DNA of 64,000 bases from Setomelanomma holmii (taxonomy: Eukaryota; Ascomycota; Dothideomycetes; Pleosporales; Phaeosphaeriaceae): the NCBI GenBank assembly GCA_010015745.1, contig ML978232.1, forward strand, positions 1-64,000, given 5' to 3'. The position numbers were made by a program, and so were the translations under genes. Below are positions 1 through 11,091 of this stretch, piece by piece. The notes beneath the pieces were generated by a model. It was not told the origin of the DNA, ran no database searches, and saw nothing but the letters and a program-made list of their open reading frames with translations. The first letter of the stretch is position 1. The number at the start of each line of letters is the position of its first letter.

Positions 1-191
1 TCTTGGATGTGTGATGTGGAAGGAGGAATGAAGGACTGAGTTGATTGTGTAGCTATGAACGAGGGAAGCTATATATACGTGTACAATGAGAGAGTGTAGG
101 GATAGCCCTGCTAGCGTGCAACAGCTTTCGAACCACGCTTCTAGCTTCAGACCATCCATCTTCAAGTCATTTGATACTTGCTCAACCTGAC

Positions 192-1606
192 TTACAAGTT
201 CCCTCTCATCCAAGGATGCCCAAGCAACTCCTTCGCGGTCCACCGATCCTCAGGCCTCCACTGCAACATCCACCTCACAAACTGCAAGAACTCTTCTTTC
301 TTTTCTCCATCTAGATTCTCTTCCGACCTCTCTAACGTCAAGCCTTGCGGTATGTATATCTCGGCTATCCAATTCCCTAATAGAACTTCGGTTAGCTTCA
401 GACAGTACTTTGGGAGCGCAGTCTCACCTTCACTATCGAAGAATTCTTTACTCCGCGCTCCTCTCTCTAACATATCCATCGGCGGCGGACCGAGCATCGC
501 GACTAATTCCGCGAGATGAGCTCTGGTCAGGTATCACTTTTCGGTTGCATCGATGCCGTAAAAGAGGTGTTTATCCTCATAGAGGTCCCAAATCTGTGCA
601 CCTCGGTCAATGTCTGATTTCGCCTCAGGCTTGAGACGGTACGTACCATCGCTCCAACGTTCCAGATATCAGCTGGGTAACCCCATTCAGTCTTCAGCAT
701 AACCTCTGGACATCGGTAGACATCTGGTTGCGCGTTATGGATCTGAGGTTTGTCGCCACGAACTGCAGAGCCGAAGTCTCCAAGGACAACACGACCATAC
801 TCTTTCGGCAATCCAAACTGGCGTGTCGCGTAGATTGGCTTGCCGTCTACGACTTTTCGAGGCGAGGGAGATGTCATTTCGGCGTCAACAAAGGCTTTCA
901 AGATGCCCTGATCCTCGATTTCTATGAGGATGTTGTCGGCTTTTATGTCTACATTCTTGTCAACAGAATTGCGGGAAGACATGTGTTAGGCCGTACCTGT
1001 ATGTATGATCTTGGCTTCTGTGTGAAGGTAATCGAGTGCGAGGAACACTTGCGACAACCCAGCTTTTAGCAGCTCGTCCGTGAAGCGGTGCGCGGGGTTT
1101 CTGTTCAAGAGATCCTTGAAACTATCCCACATTGGTTTCTGGACAAGACATCGATGATCGCCACCTTGTCGGGGAATGGTAAACAAGTCGAGGGCTGTCC
1201 GGACGTGATTGTATCCTGGATGCGAAGCATTGCCTTTGCTTAAGATATTGTACATATTGTACTCATCCTCGTCCATTCCCTCTCTTGTGAAAACTTTCAA
1301 GGTCGTATAAGCATGGCGGCTGGTTTGCTGTTAGTATAGATAGCACAATTGCCGAATGCTAACTTGCTGTAGATCACGGGCCAGCCAAACAGTTGACGTA
1401 ACACCGAAACCAAGTTTGCCTACTACTTGGTACTTCGACGCGAAGACATCTCCTATGTTGACCGGATAGTAGACGCCCCTGTGGAACTCCTCAAGCTGTT
1501 CTTCCTCAAACAATAACGCGTCGCTGACGACTTCGAAACCGGATGTCGGAAATTTGAGTTGGGGCCATGGTTGTCTTTGAAAGACCGACTTCGCGAGTTT
1601 GAACAT
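192..1606 (-). pseudogene. SRPK-like Ser/Thr protein kinase, interrupted by an in-frame TGA
   Basis: Four exons on the minus strand spell an SR-protein-kinase-type catalytic domain. Exon 1 (1606-1364) has the N-terminal SRPK signature and glycine loop KLGFGVTSTVWLA. Exon 2 (from about 1327) carries the lysine strand TTLKVFTRE. The next junction rebuilds the catalytic loop HTDIKADNIL, followed by LGDFGSA (DFG) and YRCPEVM. The last exon reads IWDLYEDKHLF and ends with LGHPWMRGNL at 192. SRPKs phosphorylate Arg/Ser-rich splicing factors. The last exon has an in-frame TGA at 534-536, just before AHLAELVAMLGPPP. The codons on both sides stay in frame and match the family, and no intron of normal length can remove it. 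The protein would lose the end of the C-lobe. The first intron would be only 36 nt. It is either a recent pseudogene or a base error; family assignment is firm. Confidence 0.8.
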
Positions 1607-1640
1607 AGATAAACCTGCAAAGAGCGTGTCCTAATAGCTC

Positions 1641-1988
1641 TCAATAGGTTTGAGGTGAATGTTTTTTAGTAGCAGGTGATGGTGGTTGATGTTTAGATTG
1701 GGATGGCGGACAGACGAGGTAAGGTAAAAGGCAAGGGCTTAGTAGAGTGCCCGCACCGGCCGGATCACGAAGAATGGGTAGGAAGTAGTCAGGTTCTCTG
1801 ATCCTAAATTGCTTCATCTGAGCAGATAACATGTCAATGGTGTCATCGATGGCGGGCCTGCTCTTCGGCTGAGATGAACTGGGCTCCGCCGAATGAGCCT
1901 TCGTCGTCTGTACCCTAGTTGGAGTTTCCGTAGTCATCCTCTAATGCCGCAAGCTCTTCTTCATCTACCGGCAAGGTCAGAAGGGCCA
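1641..1988 (-). CDS. small hypothetical protein, weakly supported
   Basis: An open frame starting at 1937 encodes 98 residues with IDDTIDMLSAQMKQF and a Pro-rich tail. Just upstream, in another frame, an ATG at 1988 begins MALLTLPVDEEELAALEDD, which also looks coding. A spliced or frameshifted small gene covering both is possible, but no clean splice pair joins them. It lies directly upstream of the broken SRPK on the same strand and could be part of the same transcript. I do not recognise a family. Confidence 0.3.
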
Positions 1989-2170
1989 TGGTACAAACAT
2001 GTGGGAACGCGTTGTGTCATTTCGGCGCATTGTATATGAATTTTGGTCGCGTTGGGTTACGTGTCATGGCGCCGCTGTGACGTACGCTCTACCAATAGCA
2101 GCTGATATGCAGCCGCCCGACCCGAGGTGCTTCGCCTCCTTCCCCCTGTTGTTAGCGCTCATTATAGGGG

Positions 2171-2220
2171 GCTAAATACCCGTTTACAGTAAGCGCGAAG
2201 CCGTAAACAGGATATTTAGC
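2171..2220. repeat. near-perfect inverted repeat (hairpin)
   Basis: The arms are 2171-2187 and 2203-2220 and match as reverse complements apart from a one-base bulge and a mismatch. They flank a 15-nt spacer. The rest of the 2.0-2.7 kb interval holds no gene I can support. The hairpin could be a transposon-end remnant or a structured element in the leader region of the histidine kinase. Confidence 0.6.
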
Positions 2221-2715
2221 GGAGTTACTGACGACAGAGCAAGAGACAGCAAGGCTTCCCGTTCGCTCAGCCCTATTTAAGCAACGTACCGGCGGACTAG
2301 TAGTCAGGTGGGTGACCACTGGCGAATCCCCACTGTTGTATGTTTTTGCAAACTTTTTGCACTGCAGTTGATTGACCTGCCTGCTAGCTAGCAGCAGTCT
2401 GGCTTTGCCATTGGCTGACTGCTAAAAGTTTGAATGATTCTAGACTTAATTAAATGTTTCGTCATTCTTCGCTTTTGTTCCAGCGTTGGCGCGAAACATA
2501 CAAGCCACATCGCTAAGCCTGTCGAGTCTCGGCCTGCCGTGGTGTCCTCAACCTCCCCCTTGTTCTGCGGCATGTCTACCCACATGCACCTGCAATCCTT
2601 CACGACCTTCAGGTCGGTGTCGCAGTGCTTGTCCGACCCACTGCGGGCCGCCCCCATTGCCTCCGTCAGGTGACCCCATCAAACAAGCTCACAAAGTGGT
2701 ATAGCATCTGCCTAC

Positions 2716-5703
2716 ATGACCATCGCGGCAGATGTCGACGCCCGTCGCATTGTTCCGCATTGGAACTTGAGCCTCGTGCTCGCTTCCATCGCTGTCTCCT
2801 TCCTCGGCGCTTTTACCTCGACGCAACTGATCGTGCAGGCAAAAACTTCCCGTTACCTTTCCGCCGTCATCGTCTGGTCCATCCTTGCCAGCCTGACCTT
2901 CGGCTTCTGCTCAATATGGTGTCTCCACTTCATAGCCATGCTGGCCTGCGAGCTGGATCTTCCCATCACTCTCAATGTCTCGCTCACAATTCTGAGCGCA
3001 ATTCTGGCAGTTAGCTTTACCTGGCTCGCTCTTGCTTTCGATCTCGTATGGGATCATTACAAGAAGATTCGACAAAAGCAGGCCGCCGCTTTGCGCAGAG
3101 ATTCAAGGCGCACACACTCGCTGCGATCCGGGGATCCAGACGATCGGGTCCAGGCTTCTCGATTCCTTGGCGGAGCTAAGCCCAACTCGGTCGCTCAGCA
3201 CGAACTGCCGTCTTCCTCCCCACGGATTGAGGCGCACTCCAGTCGCAACCAACGAACCCTGAGCCCCTTTCCTGATCAAACTAACAATCGCTTCCATCTT
3301 ACCCATGATCCGTTGTTGGCCTCCACTGTCGACGCACAATCGGTGCCCCTTCTGGAACAGACTGAGAGTCAAGAGGGCGTCGATGACGGCGCGGAGAGCG
3401 ACGCAGATGGGACGGGAACGAACTCGCTTTCTTCATGGAGTGAGTTCAGGAGTTCGCGGCGCTCATCTGGCGTAACGTCATCCGACACAAGTCTCGGCCT
3501 GGGTCGCTTTGCCAGTGTGAGGAAGAACCGAGGGACCACGTTTGGTGATAAGAACCCCTTCATCGCCACTGCTTTGGCCCTATACATGGGGTTTACTGCC
3601 CATACCATAGTAAAGGGCTTCGTTTGGTCTCTAGCTATCACGGGTATGCACTATTCGGGCATCTTGGCATTGAATATCCCGCACGGCTTTTGCGAACTCG
3701 ACGTCAACTTTGTAATCCTATCTGCCGTCATCAGCTGGATAGTCTGCGTTGTGGGCTGTATCCTGCTTTCTTCCATGGAAATACGGCTTGGACAGCAAGT
3801 GTTGTTCTCCATCATCGCAACGACTGGCGTTGCTTCGATGCACTTCACTGGCATGCATGCCGCAAATTTCTGGTCGACCGACCTACCATCAGAGACCCGA
3901 GGATATCCATCAGCATTGGTTGTCGCAATCTCCTGCATTGCTATCACTACTTGCTTGGCTGCGAATGGCCTACTAGCGCACTCTACTACTCTGGCCCGGA
4001 ACAAACTGGCCGAGATCATCTACACCAGGAAGAACCTGTGGGCTGCGATTGCTCAAAAGGAAAATGCCGAGGCGGCAGCGATAGCAAGAAGTGAATTTAT
4101 TGCTTCAGCCTCGCACGAGATCCGATCTCCGATCCATCAACTACAAGGATACAGTGACCTGCTTGCCAGATCGAATCTCGACGACGAGAGTCGGCTCCTG
4201 CTACATGCCATGCAGGACGCCATTAGGAGTCTTAGTCTCATCACCACGACCGTGCTCGACTGGTCCCGCCTCGAGCAAGGAGAAGCGATATGCAGGCCGA
4301 CAGCAGTGGATGTGCGGAGGTTATGTGAATCTGTCTTGAACGTATTGCCCGGAAGAGACGAAGACTGCGATGTCGAGCTTCTGATCGCCGTGGCCCCAGA
4401 CGTCCCCGACTCCTTGTTCATCGACGAAACCTACATGCACCGCATCATCATGAATTTGCTCTCCAATTCACTCAAGTTCACTTCTTCTGGTCATGTGCTG
4501 CTGCAGATCAAGCTGGTCGACCAGGACATGGTGGTAACAGTGAAGGATACGGGCAACGGCATTCCCGAAGCCTTCCTCCCCGATCTCTTTGAGCCTTTCA
4601 AACAAGCTCAGTCTCGTGGACCACAGAGAGGTACAGGCCTCGGTCTCAGCATTGTCAAACAGCTTTTGCAAAAGATGAACGGCACAATAGATACCGAAAG
4701 CAAAGATCGGAACGACTTCCCTGATCACTCCGGGACAATCTTCACGGCAACCTTTCCAGTTCAGCCAGCGGCAGAAAATCGCTCGTGCCATCCAAAGTTG
4801 TCTGGTAATCTGGGCTTGCTCGGAGTGTCTGGAAGTCGAGCGCTCGAGGGCGTGGGTCTCTGCTGTTCGCTGTACGGACTTGAGACGATTGTCCTTGACC
4901 CCAGGAAACCAGTTCCATCCGACCTTGACTACGTTTGGTCAAGTTTGGAGTTCCTCAGGAGCAACCAGACCGTATTTCGAAGTTTGAGAGACCGTGAAGA
5001 CATCATCACCCTCATCCCTTTTGACGATGACAAAGCTCTGCTGGAACTCATCGGCAACTCGCCTGGCTCAAACATTCTTCCCCTCCGGCGACCGCTGATG
5101 TTTCATAAGATCGCACCACTCATGACTGATCCTAGCCGCAAGGCGATCAGGCCTGATGCACTCAGCAGAACAGTCAGATTCGCGTCGGTGGTAGATCTGG
5201 TCGATGGCGATGAGGGCTCAGAGTATCCGAGAAAGACGACCCAGTCGACACGAGAGACCAGCATGTCGGAATCAGCGGAGACCATCGCGGCACCGGCCAA
5301 GACTATCATGTTGGTAGAGGACAACAAAGTCAACCAAAGACTGGGGCTTAAAATGCTCAAAACATTAGGTTACGAAGTCATCATCGCAAACGACGGGCAA
5401 GAAGCGGTGGACTTGGTGATAGAGCACGCGGACGATATTGACGCCATTCTGATGGACCAAAGCATGCCGGTCAAGGATGGACTGACTGCTACGCGAGAGA
5501 TTCGAGAGATGGAGGCGGATGGCAAGTTGCCTCCACGAAATGGGCGCCCAAGACCGATCATCGCGGTGACGGCGGTTGTGGGAACGCACGCAGAATCCAT
5601 GTGCAGGCAAGCCGGGGCGGATGATTTCTTACCAAAGCCACTGAGCTTAAGCAAGCTTCGGCATACGCTCGAGGCGTTTTTGATAGACTTTGAAGACAGG
5701 TAA
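2716..5703 (+). CDS. MHYT-sensor hybrid histidine kinase
   Basis: Intronless gene of 995 residues. The N-terminal part is an integral-membrane MHYT sensor: degenerate LHFIAM in the first block, then MHYSGI and MHFTGMH after a Ser-rich cytoplasmic insert of about 170 residues. MHYT domains are proposed to bind copper and sense oxygen, CO or NO. A coiled helix leads to the HisKA box SASHEIRSP, with phospho-acceptor His467. The ATPase domain follows, with N box NLLSNSLKF near 579, DTGNGIPE, and G box GTGLGLSI near 638. After a divergent linker the C-terminal receiver reads IMLVEDNKVNQRLGLKML, with phospho-acceptor Asp914 in LMDQSMP and the late Lys in FLPKPLS. The protein is therefore a membrane two-component sensor with a fused receiver, expected to pass phosphate to an HPt protein such as Ypd1. 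The ATG at 2716 directly precedes the first membrane segment. All catalytic residues are present. Confidence 0.95.
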   Translation: MTIAADVDARRIVPHWNLSLVLASIAVSFLGAFTSTQLIVQAKTSRYLSAVIVWSILASLTFGFCSIWCLHFIAMLACELDLPITLNVSLTILSAILAVSFTWLALAFDLVWDHYKKIRQKQAAALRRDSRRTHSLRSGDPDDRVQASRFLGGAKPNSVAQHELPSSSPRIEAHSSRNQRTLSPFPDQTNNRFHLTHDPLLASTVDAQSVPLLEQTESQEGVDDGAESDADGTGTNSLSSWSEFRSSRRSSGVTSSDTSLGLGRFASVRKNRGTTFGDKNPFIATALALYMGFTAHTIVKGFVWSLAITGMHYSGILALNIPHGFCELDVNFVILSAVISWIVCVVGCILLSSMEIRLGQQVLFSIIATTGVASMHFTGMHAANFWSTDLPSETRGYPSALVVAISCIAITTCLAANGLLAHSTTLARNKLAEIIYTRKNLWAAIAQKENAEAAAIARSEFIASASHEIRSPIHQLQGYSDLLARSNLDDESRLLLHAMQDAIRSLSLITTTVLDWSRLEQGEAICRPTAVDVRRLCESVLNVLPGRDEDCDVELLIAVAPDVPDSLFIDETYMHRIIMNLLSNSLKFTSSGHVLLQIKLVDQDMVVTVKDTGNGIPEAFLPDLFEPFKQAQSRGPQRGTGLGLSIVKQLLQKMNGTIDTESKDRNDFPDHSGTIFTATFPVQPAAENRSCHPKLSGNLGLLGVSGSRALEGVGLCCSLYGLETIVLDPRKPVPSDLDYVWSSLEFLRSNQTVFRSLRDREDIITLIPFDDDKALLELIGNSPGSNILPLRRPLMFHKIAPLMTDPSRKAIRPDALSRTVRFASVVDLVDGDEGSEYPRKTTQSTRETSMSESAETIAAPAKTIMLVEDNKVNQRLGLKMLKTLGYEVIIANDGQEAVDLVIEHADDIDAILMDQSMPVKDGLTATREIREMEADGKLPPRNGRPRPIIAVTAVVGTHAESMCRQAGADDFLPKPLSLSKLRHTLEAFLIDFEDR

Positions 5704-6483
5704 TGGCGTTATGAAGAAATGGGCGCCGAGCACGTGCACTTCTACAACAATCTGATAGCCGGTTCATCGACGCACATAATGTACCAATGATTCTGTTTAG
5801 ATCTGAATCACTTTCGCAAGTACCAATGCGCTCCGAGTGCTGTTTCTGGTCGGACCTCCGATCTTCTCTCTCGACTCAAGAACAACCCACATGTTGTCGA
5901 CATAAGTGGGCACATCTCTAACTATATTTCGGCGATCAATGAACGGCATTCGATCAGGCCGACCACCGATACGACCCCGCATTTTGGTCGCACGTTGAAA
6001 GAAGGCTTGCCAGTTTGTCTCCACATTCCGCAGCCGCATAGACTAGCACGAACCCATAGGAAAGTCGCGCGGCCTGCCCCAGTACACTACAGCGCCCGAC
6101 TCGCCCTCCGCCGGCTCCGATGGTGTACTCTACCCCTCAAATCAGACTCGGCAGCGACTACCGGCATGTTCTCGGCTTTGAAGGCACGTGAGAATCGCAC
6201 ATCCCACTGCATCAGCATTCGCATCTTGGCCAACTCGTGATATCGGATTTTACTGGGCTACTTTCGCTTTAGACTGGTCTGCATGGACTCGGGCCTGATA
6301 ACCGACTCTACCGCGCGATGATAGACGCGCGAATCTTCGTCCGTATGAACACCACATATATTGGGTAAGCTTTAAGGGAGAGAACTCACCGTGCACGACC
6401 ACAGTTGGCATCCGCACATCCAGTATCTTTTCGAGACCTTGACACCAAGCCTTTCGTTATTACGAACCGTTTGACCATCCATC
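5704..6483. other. intergenic; possible coding relic on the minus strand
   Basis: No gene can be supported. A minus-strand frame at 5797-6039 includes the stretch GGRPDRMPFIDRRNIVRD and looks protein-like, but there is no recognised domain and stops occur upstream. It may be a decayed gene. Confidence 0.3.
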
Positions 6484-8589
6484 ATGACAGCCTCCAATTA
6501 CTATGTTGGAGGCATTCGCGTGCTCGAAACGGACTCCACTCCAATCACTCACCCTGGTGCCAAGTACTCAGGACCCAACCCTGGAACGACCATTATTCCC
6601 GTCGGCTTCAAAAAGGAGCCAGACTGTAGAGCATTCGAGCATGAAACGGTCTTCGAGCGAGATATTGAGATCCCCTTACGCGATGGAACGATCATTCGAG
6701 CAGACGTATTTCGTCCTGCCGACATGTCAAGTGTGCCCGCCATTGTGCATTACTCGCCGTATGGCAAGTCTGGAGCAGGTACTTCGATGAACATGCGGTC
6801 TCTGCCTCGAGCTCACGTCTTGCAGGGTCTTTCGATGTCAGCCTCGCTCCTGGGCGCGTAGGCATCCCGCGCAGCGCACTATCTGGCTTCCAGTGCTTTG
6901 AAGCCTTTGATCCTGCCGAGTGGGTTCTACATGGCTACGCTGTGATCAACGTCGATGCTCGAGGCACATACAGTATGTCTAATCAGTGGTTATAGAACGA
7001 ACAGCTCGCTCACCTCAAGATAGGATCTCAAGGAAACTCGAAGTCAGTTTTCCCCACATCAAGGCTCACAGTCCCTGACTGTACAGATTCTTAGGTACCG
7101 CAGAGGGCCGTGATGGGCATGACGTCGTTGAGCACATCGCGCAGCTGCCTTGGTGCACCGGAAAAGTGGCAATAGCTGGAAACTCATGGCTGGCTATGAC
7201 ACAGTGGTTCATTGCAGCTGAACGACCGGCTCATCTGACATGCATGCTGCCTCTTGAAGGTCTGAGTGATCCTTATAGGGAGAACTTGTGCAGGGGTGGA
7301 GTTCCGAATACGCCGTTCTTCGGATTCGTTGGCTCGTTTCTTTATGGTATATCCCTGACACCCCCAGTGGGTAATGGAAGAGATGCTAAATAGGCCACAG
7401 GAAGCCAGAAACGAGAAGATGTTGCTGCTATGTTGCACAAGTATCCTCTTATGAACGAGTACTGGGAAGATAAGCGTCCTGATATTAGCTTAATTCAGTG
7501 TCCTGCCTATGTCTTGGCTAGCATGTCAACTGGGCTTCATACGGTCGGATCTCTTCGAGGCTTTGAGGATATTCCGCATGAAAAGAAATGGTGGGTGCTC
7601 GCACAAAAGTCTCTTCCATCTTTGCTAATGCAGTATAAAGGTTGCGCTTACATTCAACCCAAGAATGGCATGACCTCTACCAAGACCGATCCATAGTCGA
7701 CTTCAAGAAATTCCTTGACTTCCACATGAAGGGTGAACGTAACGGATGGGAGGAAACTCCCAAGGTCCGCGCTTCAGTCATTCGCTACAATGAGGTAAGT
7801 TGAGCATACGCACTCCGCTTATCGAGCAACGCTGACTGTCATCAGGCATCCATCGACAACTTACCATTCACAACATGGCCCAGCCCGGAAGCAGAAAACA
7901 CTATATTCCATCTCTCCGCAGACGGCACTCTCCAATCAACCCCATCCTCCATCACCACCGGCCAGCTCACCTACCAATCTGACGCCATCGTCCCCAACAA
8001 CGACACCGACCCAGAAGAACTAAGTTTCACATACACATTCCAGGCGCGAACTCGCCTCATCGGATCTTCCAAAGCTGTCCTGTACATGTCTTGTCCCGAC
8101 CACGACGATCTCGACGTCTTTGTCATACTCCGCAAAGCCGACGCGCACGGCAAAGTCCTGCGGAACGTCAACATCCCGTTCGCCGAGCTGAAAGCCATCG
8201 GCGGCTCTGGTATCGAAGACGTTACTGATCCTCAAGACGTATCTAAGATTAACGTACTGCAGTACATCGGACCCTCAGGCATTCTGCGTGCAAGTCATCG
8301 CGCCATCTCCCCAACTCTTTCCAAGCACAACTTCCCCGTTCACGAACATACGAGCGAGGAGAAGATCACGCCAGGGCAGGTTGTTAAGTTGGAGATTGGG
8401 ATATGGGCTGCGGGGATTGAGTTTGAAGAGGGTGAAAGGCTGGTGTTGAGGGTGAGTGGGCATGATATGCGTATGCCGGAATTCGAACCATTGCGTGGTA
8501 AATTCGCAACGGGCAACAAAGGCAGACACGTTGTGCATATTGGAGGCGAGCATGATAGTCACCTTGTGCTGCCTTTGATGGAGTGCTGA
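6484..8589 (+). CDS. CocE/NonD-family hydrolase (X-Pro dipeptidyl-peptidase-like)
   Basis: Seven exons that I can join in frame: 6484-6778, 6826-6972, 7024-7042, 7087-7346, 7401-7590, 7641-7794 and 7846-8589. The product is an alpha/beta hydrolase of the S15/CocE type. The first block has IPLRDGTIIRADVFRP and the tyrosine of HYSPYGKSG. The second has GYAVINVDARGTY. The nucleophile elbow is AGNSWLAMTQW, with Ser as nucleophile. The last exon forms the jelly-roll PepX C-terminal domain with TYTFQARTRLIGS and MSCPDHDDLDVFV. Family members hydrolyse esters or amides such as acyl-peptide, cocaine or cephalosporin esters; the substrate here cannot be told. No signal peptide is visible, so it is probably cytoplasmic. 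Exon 3 is only 19 nt. All splice sites are gt...ag and no lesion is seen. Most members are about 550-680 residues, and this agrees. Confidence 0.88.
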
Positions 8590-8640
8590 AGGAGTAGGGT
8601 AAAGCCATGTCGATTGTGTATTCTAGCTAAATTTCAGAAC

Positions 8641-9330
8641 TCAGATACTCGGACATGTCACTGGTCTCGAACCTCTGCTTGCAACGTCAGTGACGCAAGT
8701 TCAGAGAGTTCTCCATCAGATACTCACGGCACTTTGTACACATAATCCGTCAATGTTTTACGCGGGTCGAATAGCACACCTTCGTCATCTGGCTGGACAT
8801 CACCGGGCAATTCCACTCCAATCTTTGTCAAACTCAAGATTGCTAATTCTCCACTCGCCCACACTTGCGCGCAGTTGGGGTAAAATTGAGCACCGCCCAC
8901 CACATTCGAGTCTTGTAACGCCATTGTCTTGTGTCGGATCAGGTAAGGTCCATCTGGAAGGCAATTGAGGATAGTAATGTTCCATGTGTTCTTTGCGTAG
9001 AACATGATTTGTGTCGCCCAATCAAGACCGGAGGAGGCGTAGGCATATGGGACGACGCCAGCTTCTTCGATATTGAACCAATTACAGGCTCCATTGCCAA
9101 GCCTTTGATAGAACGCGCCTTCATCAAAAGCAGGAATAACTTCTCTTCACCATTGCGGTGATAGCAGCTGTCGGATCGTGCTTCGCCACGTACGTGCGCA
9201 GGTCCGTATGGTTTTCCGAGCGTATGAATACCTGAGCTGATGCAAGGCTTGTTACCCGTATCCGCGGACGGTAGGTACTTGTCGGTGTTCGCAACTAGGA
9301 TATATAACAAGTCGTGTTTCAATGTTAGCA
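8641..9330 (-). pseudogene. relic of an AA9-type lytic polysaccharide monooxygenase
   Basis: Minus-strand fragments align in order with AA9 copper monooxygenases: KPYGPAH (the xGP region), then AFYQRLGNGACNWFNIEEAG, then NTWNITI...PDGPYLIRH, GGAQFYPNCAQVWASG, and the C-terminal ELPGDVQPDDEGVLF. A last exon can be spliced on through gtgagt...caag, ending at 8641. The parts fall in three different frames near 9195 and 9145, too close together for introns to explain. The signal peptide and the N-terminal copper-binding His cannot be found. AA9 enzymes oxidatively cut cellulose or xyloglucan, so an active copy would have been a secreted plant-biomass enzyme. The family match is good. The alternative to decay is sequence error at two places. 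Confidence 0.62.
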
Positions 9331-9970
9331 GCGCTGCCGTTCTGCGTTTTCTCCATTGGGAAAAGTGTCTATCTACAACTGCAAGTCAGGATGGTGAAGA
9401 GTTGAAGTTTTGTTAAGGTTGCCCAGATGTGGGGCAGCGGGAAGACGCAAATGAGGCTCCGGACTTGCCAAACGATGACTCCGCAACCGAGACCCACACC
9501 ACTACGTCCCATTGTCATATCACCCATTTGCAAATTCGTTGTGTTACATCGTCTACTAAGCTCTCAAAAGCCATGATGCGGCTTCTGCCTCATATGGAAG
9601 AGCGTCCACGGCGTCTCGACACCAAGGCCCTCTCTGTCAACGTGGACAGGCGAATGAAGGCCGTACTACCCGCTCTGAGCTGTAGTCGTTGGGCGATGAG
9701 ATCAAGCACTACATGCTTAGAAAATCCAGAACGTTACCAGGAATAGAAAGAGGCTTTTGTTTCTCGATCTTCCGATCTGGAAAGCAGCGCAAGGAAGCAT
9801 GGGGCATACCTCCTGATGGCCAGGCTTCGACGCAATCGCTCAACATTGAACGGACGAAATTGACAGACGAGCATAACCATATATATGAATTATGTTCGAA
9901 GCAATGGAATGGATCAGGATCGTTGGCATTCATTATTAAAGCTGCATACTCTTCATACCATATTAGAGGT
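9331..9970. other. intergenic, no supported gene
   Basis: This stretch separates the AA9 relic from the NmrA-like gene. It probably contains that gene's promoter and perhaps a very short first exon. I see no conserved protein motif. Confidence 0.4.
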
Positions 9971-10996
9971 ATTGCGAGACAACAGGTTGCACTCATCGGC
10001 GCAACCGGCGAGACAGGGAAATCCATATTAAATGGTCTCATCCATGATGGTAGTTTCGTAAGGAGATCTAGCCTCGGTATGATCAGTTTCTAATTCCATC
10101 AGGATATCACAATCATCGTGCGGCCTCAGTCTCTCTCAAAGCCGTCCACCAAAGCCTTAGCAGACCGGGGTTTCCCTATCCTCCCAATCGGCGCGTCCAC
10201 CGACGTCGATCCATCTCTTCTCCGACCATTCACCACCATCATCAGCTGCGTCGACAACTTGGGCTACCACGACCAAACCCGGCTCGCCGTCGCCGCAAAA
10301 GCAGCGAGTGTACAACGCTTCGTGCCATGTGGCTTCACCAGCATCTGCCCGCCCAGTGGCATCATGGAACTCCGTGACCGCAAAGAGGCCGCTTATAACG
10401 ACATCTTGAAGTTGAAGCTCGGCTACACGATTATTGATGTGGGGACATGGCATCAATTCGCGTATCCACGAATACCGTCTGAAAGATTGGACTATTCGTT
10501 CTTGGCGATAGGGCCGCAGAAGGCGCATGTGTATGGTGATGGTACAGCAAAGATTTTGCTTACCGACTTGCGCGATATCGGGAGATTTGTTGCACGCGTC
10601 GTTCGGGATCCGAGGACGTTGGATAAGAAAGTTTTCACGTGGAGCGATGAGCTTAGTCAGCTGGAGTGCTTTTCCATCGTTGAAAAACTGACGGGCGAGA
10701 CGATTGAGAGGACTCAGGTCCCGCTTTCGGATATTGTGGATGCGGTCAGGAGGGCTCGAGAGGTGGATGCAGTGGAGAAGCCGCAGACGCTTGATGCGAC
10801 GGCGCAGGAATTGCAGTGGCAGGAGTATTTGCTTAGCAAGTATGTTAGGGAAGACAATACGCGGGAGAACGCCCTGTATCTGGGTTATCTAGATGCCAAG
10901 GAGCTGTATCCTGATTTCGTGCCGATAAGTTTCGAGGACACGATCAAAGAGGCGCTGGATGGAAATGCGGTCAAGTTGTATGAGGGCAGATTCTGA
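9971..10996 (+). CDS. NmrA-like / isoflavone-reductase-like NAD(P) oxidoreductase
   Basis: Two main exons, to 10057 and 10103-10996. The first carries the Rossmann glycine motif VALIGATGETGKSIL and ends in HDGSF. Splicing continues it as DITIIVRPQSLS. The second exon holds RFVPCGFTS, the family's substrate-side region, and the conserved VYGDGTAKILLTDLRDIGRF. The C-terminus ends FEDTIKEALDGNA. The length, about 320 residues, is normal for the PCBER/isoflavone-reductase group, which reduces aromatic secondary metabolites or senses the NAD(P) state. The start codon is not resolved: no ATG lies directly before the Rossmann motif, so a short upstream exon is likely and the start given is only where the coding signal begins. 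It is convergent with a second NmrA-type gene 95 bp away. Confidence 0.8.
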
Positions 10997-11091
10997 GCCG
11001 ATACAGAAGAGCAGGAAAAAGGCGCAGTTGTATTGACTGCTGTATTGTTTACGAATCTTAGGCAGTTTCACGCTGGCCACCGTGTCCTTGG

